Origin: JAPOXR01 sp965221935
GTDB lineage: Bacteria; Pseudomonadota; Alphaproteobacteria; Rhodobacterales; Rhodobacteraceae
DNA: 64,000 nucleotides
Direction: 5' to 3'
NCBI GenBank assembly: GCA_965221935.1
Contig: CBDCSZ010000036.1
Span: forward strand, 186,001 to 250,000
Shown: positions 9,782 through 18,652 of the stretch, in pieces
Layout: each line of letters starts with the position of its first letter
Position numbering within the stretch: position 1 is the stretch's first letter
The notes under the pieces: model-generated
Told to the model about the DNA's origin: nothing
The model's input: only the letters and a program-made list of their open reading frames with translations
Databases searched by the model: none
Made by a program: the position numbers and the translations under genes

Positions 9782-10441
9782 GTTTCGCTGCACGTGATAC
9801 GTGCGAAGTAGTTGCTGTAATGGATGGCCAGGCTACCGGCCGCCAGCGCCAACCCGGCCAGCGCGAGTTGGCTTTCAAATAATAGAAGCGAGGCCGCGAT
9901 AGCTCGCAAGCCAATCTCGACGCTGTTGAGACGCCGCACCTCGAAGCCCGACAAGCAAGTCGCATTCAGGCAGAAAGTCAGCAGCGAGCTGGAGAGTGCC
10001 AAGACAATTTGCATCGGCTCAATCCTCTCGACCAGCAAAACCGATGACCTGCCCGAAAATGCCCCCGTAACTATGCCAAACCGTTTCAATGATCCGCGGG
10101 TGTTTTGGTTCGAAATGCGAGATGCTTTTGGGCGGCAAATGGCCGTGAACAAGGAAAGCCAAAAACACCAGAGCCACGATTGTTATCGGCCAGCCCCACG
10201 CTCGACGACCGAGGACGATGATTGATCCCACTGCAAGAGAGGCAATCCAGACATCAAAGCTCGACAGCGTGAGGTGGTTTTCTCGGATATCCGCAAAAAC
10301 CGGTGCGAAAACAGAGCATCCAACCCCGATTATCGTCAGCATAGCCAGATCCAGGATTGAAATCACGTGCGACACCGCTCTCCCTGGCTTCTCACGTTGG
10401 GAGATCGCTGCCCGAACAACGACCGCGCAGCTCATGAACAT
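9775..10441 (-). pseudogene. TRAP transporter fused permease (TAXI type), internally deleted
   Basis: The minus strand encodes an N-terminal piece with hydrophobic segments (LAMLTIIGVGCSVFAPVF, then VWIASLAVGSIIVLG) and the typical GHLPPKSISH...RIIETVWHSYGGIFG stretch of TRAP 4TM/12TM fusion permeases. It jumps after about 140 residues into a C-terminal piece (LLVERIEPMQIVLAL...ASLLLFESQLALAGLALA). About 400 residues of the usual membrane core are missing and the frame shifts at the junction near 10050. The solute-binding partner is also broken at 11919-12443, so this uptake system is lost. Confidence 0.6.
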
Positions 10442-10798
10442 GACCGCAGGCCTTTGGACGCAGGGTGGAAATGTCCCGAATCCTGCGGCAAAGACAGACC
10501 AATAGCCAAGATGCTGGACGCAATGCTTGCGAATTTGCTTATCACCTGTGACCTCATCTGGTCCACGTGATGGGAGAAACCCCGCATGATCCCAGAAGGG
10601 TGAACCACAGTATCTTAAACTGACATGCTCACAATCCACATCATACTGCAATAAACCCACCGTACTTGTGCAAGCAGCTGCCTTTGCAGAATATAGAAAC
10701 TGATGCCGTATGCTCATCGGCCATTGACGGCCCCAACTGCACAGTTCCGGCGATTGCAACACACGGAAAAAGGCCACTAAATCAAGATAAACTCAAAG
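10442..10798. other. Intergenic, no gene seen
   Basis: I see no supportable gene. It separates the broken TRAP permease (minus) from the AraC regulator (plus) and probably held divergent promoters; I cannot point to a convincing -35/-10 pair. Confidence 0.4.
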
Positions 10799-10837
10799 TT
10801 GGCTCGACTGGAATCCAATGGTACTGGTTTCGTGTCA

Positions 10838-11719
10838 ATGGCTTCGGAGCGCTGCGTGTATCCTACGGAAAAAAACGAAGCAAAAAACGTCAGAATTATT
10901 GGCGAAAACACACGCCGCATGCCTGTCACGCGTGACGATTGTGTGGCCCTCGACGGCTACAGCATCTTACACTTGGGTTTTTGCGATGCGGCAACGCCTT
11001 ATAAAGTCGTCCGACCGCAACTGGTAGGCGCATTCTTCTTGGCGACGGTATCGGGACGCGGTAAAATGCTGTTAGACGGCAGACGGCGCACGCATGAGCC
11101 CGGATTCGCGTCGTTTGCTCCCAAGAATTCAGTGCTTGAGTTCAATGCGATCGAAGGAGAGCGGTGGAGCTTCTGCTGGGTTAAGTTCAGTGATGAGGCC
11201 GCGATTTCCGCCAAAGATGCGATCACGCCGCTGTACGGACAATTCGGGTCCGAGTCATTGATGCATGCAATCCTGGGCCTGCGGGCAGAAGTGGCTCGCG
11301 CGGACAACGTCCACTTCGACGGGTTATGGCTGAAACTGGTCTCGGACTATGTCAAGCGCTTCGCTGTTCCGGATCGGATGTACGGTCGAATTTACGCGAC
11401 CTTTCAGATGGTTCAGGAGGATTTAGCACATCCCTGGTCGGTCGACGAGCTTGCGGACCTTTCAAATATGTCGTCGGAGCACCTGCGCAGAGTCTGCCAC
11501 AAGCTCTTGGGTCGAACGCCCATGCAGCATGTCACCTTCCTGCGTATTCGGCACGCGGCGCATCTTTTGACCACCACCAATGAGAAGCTGGAGTTCGTTG
11601 CACTTGCGGTTGGATACCAAAGCTCTTTCGGCTTCTCTAACACGTTCAAGAAGTTCACCGGGTTCCGCCCCTCCGAGCTCAGAAATCGTCAGGACGTGGA
11701 AATTTACACACACCCTTGA
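10838..11719 (+). CDS. AraC-family transcriptional regulator
   Basis: The protein has an N-terminal cupin-like sensor region (LVGAFFLATVSGRGKMLLDG, then FASFAPKNSVLEF) and a C-terminal pair of helix-turn-helix units covering roughly the last 95 residues (WSVDELADLSNMSSEHLRR, then AVGYQSSFGFSNTFKKFTG). The second unit closely follows the AraC/XylS signature. The start is uncertain: TTG at 10799, ATG at 10838 and ATG at 10919 are all in frame, and none has a strong ribosome site. It sits between the TRAP permease and binding-protein remnants, so it probably once controlled that uptake/catabolic cluster. Confidence 0.88.
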   Translation: MASERCVYPTEKNEAKNVRIIGENTRRMPVTRDDCVALDGYSILHLGFCDAATPYKVVRPQLVGAFFLATVSGRGKMLLDGRRRTHEPGFASFAPKNSVLEFNAIEGERWSFCWVKFSDEAAISAKDAITPLYGQFGSESLMHAILGLRAEVARADNVHFDGLWLKLVSDYVKRFAVPDRMYGRIYATFQMVQEDLAHPWSVDELADLSNMSSEHLRRVCHKLLGRTPMQHVTFLRIRHAAHLLTTTNEKLEFVALAVGYQSSFGFSNTFKKFTGFRPSELRNRQDVEIYTHP

Positions 11720-11918
11720 TCGGGTTGTATCCGGCCACTGCAAGATCAAGCCAGCGTCGTGATTCTCAAGATCCCAACGCGTGCTACACCGGGATTAATT
11801 CGCGTCAGATGTGTCTTTTGGACCGGCGCTCGTTGATCGAAGGCATTCATAATTCGCCTGCCAGCCCCTTTGATCAGACCATTAGCAACAAAAGCGCTCC
11901 AGATCCTGTGAGGAAGAA

Positions 11919-12443
11919 ATGCCAAACCTACTGCGAGATCGAACCTCGGGACTGGCTGCCGCGACTGTTGCGGCAGTATAGCTTGCGTAGGCGGTCGGCG
12001 CGGAAACCTTCCGTGCAGCAACAAACACTCCTGAATCGACACCATTTGCAGACATGGCGCCATTAACATCGATCATAAGCAAGTACATCGACCACGAGAT
12101 CGAGGTCGCCGCCGGTATTGTGACGACCAAATTCATGGTTGAGGTCGGGCGCGGAAATACCGACTTCACGAATGCAGCCTTCTCGCCATATGCGGCGATG
12201 CAAAACCAAAAAGGGATCTTCAAGAACCTCGAAGGCGCCGACGAGATTGCCGCGAACATCCGGTATGTTTTCAACAAGCCGGGCGAAATCTATCATATCC
12301 TTGCCTTCGAAAAGTCTGGAGTCGAAGACTGGAATGATCTGAAGGGTCGGAAAATCTATATCGGCCCGATCAACTCCGGCCAGTATTCGACCATGTCTCC
12401 CGAGGCGAACGAATATATTCGGATAACCCATGTTATGACTGTG
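11919..12443 (+). pseudogene. TAXI-family TRAP solute-binding protein, broken
   Basis: An ATG after AGGAAG begins a signal-peptide-like leader (TSGLAAATVAAV) interrupted by two in-frame stop codons. The mature part then reads ESTPFADMAPLTSIISKYI, VGRGNTDFTNAAFSPYAAM and IYHILAFEKSGVEDWNDLKG, typical of TAXI binding proteins. About 150 residues are left of roughly 320. The reading frame runs into unrelated sequence just before the Tm-1-like gene, so a deletion joined the two. Confidence 0.75.
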
Positions 12444-12469
12444 AATGCGGCCTTTGGTCCGTATTCGAC

Positions 12470-13732
12470 TTGTTCGGAGCAGCGGTGAAAGCGGCAGGCG
12501 ACAACCGTGGGATTCTGGTGCCGGTATCCCTTGACACCAAGGCCGAAGAAGCACGATTTCTTCGTGACGAGCTGAGCAGGCTCGGCGTCCAACACTTCAT
12601 TGTGGACACAGGAATTCAAGGGGTGCCCGGTATCAGCGCGGACGTTTCGCGCGAAGAGATTGCAGCGCTTGCCGGAACATCCATCGAAGAGCTTAACAAA
12701 CGGCAGCACAGATCCTACGCTATTGCCGCAATGCTGCGAGGTTTGGCTGCGCTTGTCGAGCAGAAGATCTCGGATGGCAGCCTGACAGGTTGCTTAGGAG
12801 TCGGCGGAGGCACAGGAGCAGCTTTTGCCGCGGAGGTGTTCAGGCGCATGCCATTTGGGCAGCCCAAGGTGCTCGTCTCGACAGTCGCGTCAGGCGACAC
12901 GACCCCCTTTGTGGGCGGCAAAGACGTGATCCTCTTTCACAGCGTCGTGGATGTGATGGATCTTAACCCATTGATCAAAGACGTCCTTCGTCGATCGGCA
13001 CGGATCGTCGCCGCACTTGACAAAGACCAAAGCACAGCAAAAGGCCGTCAATCCGACAAGCCAGTTATCGGACTGACCTCATTTGGTGCAACGACGCCGG
13101 CAGCGAATGCCGCAATTGAGATTCTTCGCGGCGGCGGCACGGAGGTCCTTCCGTTTCACGCGCGCGGCATAGGAGGCCGCGCTATGGAAGATCTCATCCG
13201 AGAAAAGAAAATCCAGGCCGTTCTGGATCTCACGACCACCGAAATCACCGATGAGATATGCGGTGGACTGCGGACCGCTGGTCCGGACCGATTGGATGCG
13301 GCTTGTGAAGCCGGGATACCTCAGGTGATCCTTCCCGGCGCAATCGACATGATCAACTTCGGTGCCTCCGAGACGATCCCGGCCGAAAAAAGAGCGCGAA
13401 ATATTATAGAACACACGCCCCATGTGTCGCTCGTGCGAAGTTCGGTTGAGGAAAACGTCCGGATTGCAGAGTTCGTTGCTTCCAAACTCAACAAGGCGCG
13501 CGGAGAGGTTGAAATCATTGTTCCATTGAAGGGGTTTTCAGCGTACGACCGACAAGGGCAGCCATTTTTCGATCCCGAGGCGGACACGGCATTTCTTGAC
13601 ACTTTGAGGAAGCGATATCAACGCCCGTCGCATATCCACGAAATCGACGCACACATAAACGATCCTGATGTAGCCGGTCTCTCTGCCAAGACACTGCTGG
13701 CCTTGATGAACCAGGAATGCGGGAGCCTTTGA
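12470..13732 (+). CDS. Tm-1-like / UPF0261-family protein
   Basis: The protein of about 415 residues matches the Tm-1-like ATP-binding family: a nucleotide-fold start (GILVPVSLDTKAEEARFLRD), GVGGGTGAAFAAEVFRRMPFG, VASGDTTPFVGGKDV, IGLTSFGATTPAANAAI and the C-terminal VPLKGFSAYDRQGQPF. Length fits the full family. The start is blurred because a deletion fused the 5' end to the TAXI gene: TTG at 12470 and GTG at 12485 are possible, and the usual ATG is not visible. In bacteria the family is linked to the PEP-hydrolase-family protein found at 7659-8507. The 3' end abuts an IS3 remnant. Activity in bacteria is not established. Confidence 0.82.
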   Translation: MFGAAVKAAGDNRGILVPVSLDTKAEEARFLRDELSRLGVQHFIVDTGIQGVPGISADVSREEIAALAGTSIEELNKRQHRSYAIAAMLRGLAALVEQKISDGSLTGCLGVGGGTGAAFAAEVFRRMPFGQPKVLVSTVASGDTTPFVGGKDVILFHSVVDVMDLNPLIKDVLRRSARIVAALDKDQSTAKGRQSDKPVIGLTSFGATTPAANAAIEILRGGGTEVLPFHARGIGGRAMEDLIREKKIQAVLDLTTTEITDEICGGLRTAGPDRLDAACEAGIPQVILPGAIDMINFGASETIPAEKRARNIIEHTPHVSLVRSSVEENVRIAEFVASKLNKARGEVEIIVPLKGFSAYDRQGQPFFDPEADTAFLDTLRKRYQRPSHIHEIDAHINDPDVAGLSAKTLLALMNQECGSL

Positions 13733-13734
13733 CA

Positions 13735-14317
13735 AGACTGCGGCTTTCGCAGCGCCAAAAGAAGCGCAGGCGGCTCTATCACAAGGACAGTTCGATCATC
13801 CGGTTGCGCCCGAACCATGCAAACCACGTTTGGGCCATTGAATTCGTCCATGAAAAACTTAGCAACGGGCGCAGCTACAAGATACTGACCGTTCTGGATG
13901 AGTATACCCGGGCAGGCACTGGCCGAGACGGTTCGCAACAAAATGAGCGCTGGAGATGTTCTTGAAGCGCTTTACCCGCTGCTCCTGCGCCACGGCACTC
14001 CCGAATACATCCGGTCAGACAATGGCCCCGAGTTCGTGGCCGAAGCGATGCAGAGTTGGTTGGTAAGGGTCGGCATCAAACCGATCCGCATCTATCCAGG
14101 ATCAACTTGGGAAAACGGATACAACGAACGGTTCAACGGAGAACTTCGCCGGGAAATCCTGAATGCCGAGAGGTTCACCACAACGAAACGGGCTCAGATC
14201 GTCATCAGTCACTGGCTCCGGCAGTACAACCATACCCGACCACATCAGGGGCTCAACATGTGGCCACCGGTGCCAGAAACTCTAATCAGAAATGGCCCAG
14301 ATCTTGGGGACTAGACA
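13735..14317 (+). pseudogene. IS3-family OrfB, C-terminal half with right IS end
   Basis: Two frames joined near 13905 give an IS3-type DDE integrase core: RLRPNHANHVWAIEFVHEKL (first Asp of the triad replaced by Glu in AIEFV), then LRHGTPEYIRSDNGPEFV with the second Asp and YPGSTWENGYNERFNGELR with the last Glu. The right terminal repeat (reverse complement TGTCTAGTCCCC) ends at 14317. The left half is absent here. A matching left end with OrfA lies at 46388-46703, suggesting one element split by rearrangement or two deletions. Confidence 0.7.
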
Positions 14318-14338
14318 CTCATGTGTATTCCCTAGAAA

Positions 14339-14447
14339 TCATTGGGCTCTCTTTTGTTTAGACCCGCCAAAGCGCCCTGCAGCGCCCCGCAACCGGGGGT
14401 CGAGCAAATCCCTGAGGCCGTAGACGAAAATCAACAGAGGCGGGATC
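14339..14447 (-). pseudogene. oppC-like permease, last ~35 codons
   Basis: The minus strand encodes VYGLRDLLDPRLRGAAG followed by RFGGSKQKRAQ and a stop, almost the same as the C-terminus of the oppC gene at 37184-38118. Only the tail is present, fused upstream to a carboxyltransferase fragment. It shows that a second copy of an opp locus once existed. Confidence 0.6.
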
Positions 14448-14583
14448 AATGACATCATCAATCCCGAAATAGCTGGCCGCGTGTAAAGCTTTCGCATTTT
14501 CATAGCTTTCGGCGACTATAGCGTCGTATTGGATCCATCGTTCTTCTGGATCCTCTATCGCGGCTAATTCCTTGCGATAGTCT
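14448..14583 (-). pseudogene. Acyl-CoA carboxylase carboxyltransferase, C-terminal fragment
   Basis: A 45-codon open stretch reads DYRKELAAIEDPEERWIQYD, then ESYENAKALHAASYFGIDDVIDP. The IDDVIDP ending and helical lead resemble the C-terminus of propionyl/acetyl-CoA carboxylase beta subunits. It is cut on one side by IS5 and on the other by the oppC tail. Recognition rests on a short match. Confidence 0.4.
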
Positions 14584-14584
14584 A

Positions 14585-15456
14585 GGGCCTGTTGACAATC
14601 AGGTTGCGAATTGTGCGGATTTCCGCCACTTTTGTCTCAATGACCGCCGGAACGGCGGCACAGGCAAGATGAGCAGAATGACGAATGAATCCAGACAGAA
14701 CGGTGCTGACCGACGCCATGTGGGCGCGGATCGAGCCCATGCTGCCCGGCAAGGCGACCGACCCCGGCGTCACCGCGGCGGACAACCGGCGGTTTCTCGA
14801 GGCGGCGCTTTGGCGGATCCGGACGGGATCGCCGCGGCGCGGCCTTCCGGCGCGCTTCGGCAACTGGAACAGCGTGTTCAAACGCTTCCGCCGCTGGGCT
14901 GTTTCGGGTGTTTTCGAGCGTGTTTTCAACGCGTAGTCGGACGAGTTCGATTTCGAGTGCGTGTGTGTTGACGGCACTGTCGTCTCGGCGCACCAGAAAG
15001 CGGCGGGCGCAAAAGGGGGACCCGCCGCCAGGGCATCGGCCGTTCCCGGGGAGGCCTGACCGGCAAGATCGCCGCGGTTGCGGACGCGCTTGGCGATCTT
15101 GTGCGGTTGGTGATCCTTCCCGGTCAGGCGCACGACATTGTGGGGACGCCGGAGCTTTTGGAGGATCTTCCCTTCGAAGCTTTGATCGGGGACAAGGCGT
15201 TCGACGCGGACTGGCTGCTCGGGGAACTCCGGAAGCGCGGCGCCGAGGCGGTGATTCCCGCGAGGAGGAACCGGTTGGATCCTCGGGAACATGACCGTGA
15301 GATGTACAAGTGGCGGCACCAGATCGAGAATTTGTTTGCGAAAATCAAGGAGTTCCGGGCAGTGGCGACCCGTTACGACAAGACGGGCGAGAGCTTTGCG
15401 GCGGCGATTCACCTCGTTGCGGGCGTGGTCGCCGCAACCTGATTGTCAACAGGCCC
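14585..15456 (+). mobile_element. IS5-family (IS427 group) element, 872 bp
   Basis: Perfect 24-base terminal inverted repeats begin GGGCCTGTTGACAATCAGG at both ends, and TA flanks each side (14583-14584 and 15457-15458), as expected for the IS427 group. The right TA is shared with the adjoining IS630. Confidence 0.88.
14685..15442 (+). pseudogene. IS5/IS427 transposase (two frames, extra stop)
   Basis: The first frame encodes the N-terminal DNA-binding half (MWARIEPMLPG, then RFGNWNSVFKRFRRW) and stops at a TAG after VFNA, where read-through sequence SDEFDFECVCVDGTVV continues the protein and carries the first catalytic Asp. The frame then changes at AAAAGGGGG, the place where IS427 elements normally frameshift. 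The second frame runs from GTRRQGIGRSRGGLTGK to GDKAFDADWLLGEL and the final acidic residue in HQIENLFAKIKEF. The frameshift may be programmed; the TAG looks like a true lesion. Confidence 0.75.
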
Positions 15457-15458
15457 TA

Positions 15459-16664
15459 GTGGTCTGTTCGCGTTTGGGGATTCCATTTTCCCGTGGAGTA
15501 TGATTCAACCACTCCCGGCGAATGCCGCACAGTTGTCGAACGGGAGCAGGACCAAGATGGCAAAGAGCAGGAGAAGACAGATCGTTCTGAGCGGGGAAGA
15601 CCGGGAGCGCCTGGAGAAGATCAGGACCGGTCCGCATTCGATCCTCAAGCATGTCCAAAGGGCGAACATCATCCTTCACCTCGGCGACGGTCTTGCCCTG
15701 TCGCAGACGATGCGGGTCGCCGGCATGTCGAAGCCGACGGTCTGGCGCTGGCGGGACCGCTTCCTTGTCGGGGGTGTTGACAGCCTGCTTCACGACATCC
15801 CCGGCAAGACCGGCCGCAAGCCGGTATCGGAGGAGAAGGTCAGGGAGGTGATCGAGCTTGCGATGTCGCCGCCGCCGCCGCACAGCAGTCACTGGACGCT
15901 GCGGGCGCTGGCGAAGAGGCTGGGGATCGGGGTCTCGACGGTGTTCGGCATCCTGAAGCGCAACGGCCTGAAACCGCACCGGGTCAGGACCTTCAAGGTC
16001 TCCCGCGATCCGAGGTTCGAGTTGAAGGTCCGCGACGTGGTTGGCCTCTATGTCAACCCGCCCGACCACGCTGTCGTCATCTCGGTGGACGAGAAGACAC
16101 AGATACAGGCGCTCGGTCGCACGCAGGCGCCCCTGCCGATGAAGCCCGGCCATCCCGGGACCCGCACCCATGATTACAAGCGCAACGGCACAACCTGCCT
16201 GATGGCGGCCCTTGACGTTGCCGCCGGCAAGGTCACCGGCCGGATGGTCGAACGTCACCGCTCGGAGGAATTCCTCGCCTTTCTTGACCAGGCCGCCGGG
16301 GGGATCGAGCCCGGAACCCCGGTTCATGTCATTCTCGACAACGTCTCCTTCCACAAATCGGCCGAGGTCAACGAATGGCTGAAGGACCACAAGAGCTGGA
16401 CGTTTCACTTCACGCCGACCTCGGCCTCCTGGATGAATGCCGTCGAGGGGTTCTTCTCCAAGCTCTCGCGTCAGCGGCTCAAGCACGCGATCTTCAATTT
16501 GGTTGACGAGCGCATTGCGGCGATCGAGGGTCACATCGAGCATCACAACGCCAATGACGCCCGCCCGTTCCGCTGGAGCAAGAAGCCCGAAGATCTCGTG
16601 GAGGCGTGGAAAAAGGGACACCAGAAGCTGCAGGAATTGGCATCGTGAGAAAGAATCAGACCAC
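15459..16664 (+). mobile_element. IS630-family element, 1206 bp
   Basis: The ends read GTGGTCTG on both sides in inverted orientation and are bordered by TA (15457-15458 and 16665-16666), the IS630 target. The left TA is the same one that borders the IS5 element. Confidence 0.85.
15557..16648 (+). CDS. IS630-family transposase
   Basis: Intact 363-residue DDE transposase. It has an N-terminal helix-turn-helix region (LSQTMRVAGMSKPTVWRWRD) and a second one (LAKRLGIGVSTVFGILKRNG), then the catalytic acids: Asp in VISVDEKTQIQALGR, Asp in VHVILDNVSFHK and Glu in SASWMNAVEGFFSKL. I chose the ATG at 15557, preceded by GGAGCAGGA; an upstream extension in frame lies across the IS end and is unlikely to be used. 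Apparently functional. Confidence 0.93.
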   Translation: MAKSRRRQIVLSGEDRERLEKIRTGPHSILKHVQRANIILHLGDGLALSQTMRVAGMSKPTVWRWRDRFLVGGVDSLLHDIPGKTGRKPVSEEKVREVIELAMSPPPPHSSHWTLRALAKRLGIGVSTVFGILKRNGLKPHRVRTFKVSRDPRFELKVRDVVGLYVNPPDHAVVISVDEKTQIQALGRTQAPLPMKPGHPGTRTHDYKRNGTTCLMAALDVAAGKVTGRMVERHRSEEFLAFLDQAAGGIEPGTPVHVILDNVSFHKSAEVNEWLKDHKSWTFHFTPTSASWMNAVEGFFSKLSRQRLKHAIFNLVDERIAAIEGHIEHHNANDARPFRWSKKPEDLVEAWKKGHQKLQELAS

Positions 16665-16751
16665 TAGCTTGACCCCCCTCAATATTCATCCAAGAAAATT
16701 CCGCGGTGGGCTATGCCGCTGTGAAGAATGAAACTAATGAGCTTCCTCCAC

Positions 16752-17627
16752 TTAAGGTTCGTTCCAGCGCTGCCGTGGCTTGAAACCCAACATGCGCTGT
16801 GCCTTCTCGGTACTGATGACACCGGCGTTTCCCTGAAGTTCGCCTCGAATCTCAACCTGTGACCCGAAATTCTGCCTGATGAGGTCCAGCGTGGACTCTT
16901 GGAAACGAGTTTTGGGCTGAGCTATCAGAAAGGGTTCGTGTCCCTCGAACTCCCCTCGCAAGGCAAGAAGATGCATTTCTACCACATCTCGCTGGTCTGC
17001 ATAAGCCCACATCACCAGCGTCCTCGGATCTTCAGGAGTTGGCGCAGGCCAGGGGAATTCTGCCTGAACTTCGGGAGAGGCTACATTCGTAAAGCGCAAG
17101 CTTGCTATGGACATGGAAGAATTTCGCGAAATCATTCCCGCAATTTTCTCTCCTATCTGCTTTGATAGCCCATAGGTCTCAAAAGGCATCAGGGGATGTT
17201 CTTCATCAAGAGGCAGGTACTTGGGCACAAAGGCCGAAGGATCGTGCGCCCACCCCATGGCAAATGCACTGGAAGAAAAAACCATCCGTTGTATTTTCTC
17301 ATCCGAAGCCGCCATCATGATGTTAAAGGCACTTTGAACATTGATCTCAAAAACCTCGGTGAGGCTGATTGCGGGAGGTATCGCAGCGTTGTATTCATGA
17401 AGATCCTTGCACGCAGGGCCTGGAATAGCCCCCATATGGATCAGTGCATCGGCGCCCTTCAACACTTCCCTCGCCTTATCCGGATCGCGCAGGTCGGCCT
17501 GAATGAATGGCGCGGGCGAGTCATCAAAAGATACCTTATCAGTGCCAAGAACCTCTGTTCCTTCATCAACCAGACGCTGAAGTACTTGTCTTCCCATTCG
17601 TCCCGCTGCTCCCGTTACTACTATCAA
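16752..17627 (-). CDS. NAD(P)-dependent epimerase/dehydratase (extended SDR)
   Basis: The 291-residue protein has the glycine-rich cofactor loop GAAGRMGRQVLQ at its N-terminus, DLRDPDKA, the SSSAF strand with catalytic Ser, and YGLSK with the Tyr and Lys. A TTG start at 17627 fits best because AAAGGAGG lies six bases before it; the frame remains open farther upstream. The substrate is probably a sugar or sugar acid. It precedes no tightly linked gene; the minus-strand polysaccharide deacetylase lies 69 bases upstream and may be co-transcribed. Confidence 0.87.
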   Translation of the reverse strand: MIVVTGAAGRMGRQVLQRLVDEGTEVLGTDKVSFDDSPAPFIQADLRDPDKAREVLKGADALIHMGAIPGPACKDLHEYNAAIPPAISLTEVFEINVQSAFNIMMAASDEKIQRMVFSSSAFAMGWAHDPSAFVPKYLPLDEEHPLMPFETYGLSKQIGEKIAGMISRNSSMSIASLRFTNVASPEVQAEFPWPAPTPEDPRTLVMWAYADQRDVVEMHLLALRGEFEGHEPFLIAQPKTRFQESTLDLIRQNFGSQVEIRGELQGNAGVISTEKAQRMLGFKPRQRWNEP

Positions 17628-17696
17628 GATATTCCTCCTTTCACCCTGCCATTCCAATTTAAAAAATTTTCATTTGTGAATCGGCCTTGCTCTCAA

Positions 17697-18497
17697 CTAC
17701 ACCAACGCCCCCTCCAGATAACTGTGGAAGGCCTCTTCCGTGTGCAGCAACGGAGACTGGATTTCAATCGAAGGCAACAGGTACGCTGAGGTCCCGCGCT
17801 CGATGTAGCGCGCCGCCATGGGCGGGCCGCCGTCCGCTTCGTCATCCCCTTGGGCACCTAACAGTTTCGCCACCCGCATTTCGCCTCCGTCCACCTGGAC
17901 CATCGAACCAATTAACCACAACCGGCCGAAGCGATACCGTTCCTTCACTCTCTTTGCGGCGATGGTGCTCCAGCTGGTGCCGGTAAAGGCGAAATCCTGC
18001 GGGGCTTTACCCAGCTGCTCTTCGAGGGTGGCATCGCAGGTCTCCAGTTCCTCCTTGAGCCGGTCTCCCTGCGGATCTTCCAGGGAGAGCTGCGACAGAT
18101 CCGGGTGGGTCACGGTATGGGCACCGATGTGCCACCCCAATTCGACCAGGTCGCGGATCTCGTCCCAGGTCATCGTTTTCTCCCCGTGATGTAGTTGAAT
18201 TGAGCCCCGACCCTCCATCAGCCCGGTGTTGATGAAGAGATTGCCTCGAAAGCCATGCCGGTCGAGCGCCTTGTGCACCTCGTAACGCATCGACTTCATC
18301 GGATGGTCGAAGTCGAACATTATCGGCCGCTCAGGCAACGAAGCACCGCCGCTGTGCCAGGCATGAAGCTGGTCGTAGTTGATGGAGGTGAACTCCATGT
18401 CGGCGGCGATCTGCACCAGCGTGTTGAAATGCTCTTCGCTGAGAGGATAGTCGCCCTGGTCCGAAATTCCGTGGCACATGATGACGGGGATACGCAT
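17697..18497 (-). CDS. Polysaccharide deacetylase family protein (NodB domain)
   Basis: The 266-residue protein shows the NodB-type metal site: IMFDFDHPMKS (acidic pair and His) and GWHIGAHTVTHPDLS (HxxxH). No signal peptide is visible, so it is likely cytoplasmic and may act on a small amide or acetylated metabolite rather than wall polymer. The ATG follows AGAGAG. A run of ten G lies 18-27 bases upstream of the start, between promoter and ribosome site. The amidase gene is divergent on the other side, 155 bases away, and the epimerase follows in the same direction. Confidence 0.85.
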   Translation of the reverse strand: MRIPVIMCHGISDQGDYPLSEEHFNTLVQIAADMEFTSINYDQLHAWHSGGASLPERPIMFDFDHPMKSMRYEVHKALDRHGFRGNLFINTGLMEGRGSIQLHHGEKTMTWDEIRDLVELGWHIGAHTVTHPDLSQLSLEDPQGDRLKEELETCDATLEEQLGKAPQDFAFTGTSWSTIAAKRVKERYRFGRLWLIGSMVQVDGGEMRVAKLLGAQGDDEADGGPPMAARYIERGTSAYLLPSIEIQSPLLHTEEAFHSYLEGALV

Positions 18498-18514
18498 GGT
18501 CGTGGCTCTCTGTT

Positions 18515-18524
18515 GGGGGGGGGG
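18515..18524. repeat. Poly-G tract (G10) before deacetylase start
   Basis: Ten consecutive G on the plus strand, i.e. C10 in the leader of the minus-strand deacetylase gene. Tracts of this length slip readily and could alter expression, or their length may be misread. Confidence 0.85.
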
Positions 18525-18652
18525 ATTGGTTTTTGCTTGTTCATTTTTAATCTCCCGAATTTACTTATACAGTCAAAGTAAAGATCCTGGCCCAAAGGAC
18601 CTGGCTTTGGTTACCCATGGAGGGGGCACGGCGTCAACAGTGAGAGGATTGA

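Noticed and set aside
15446..16621. 391-codon antisense frame over the IS630 transposase
   Set aside because: Shadow of a high-GC gene; no motif.
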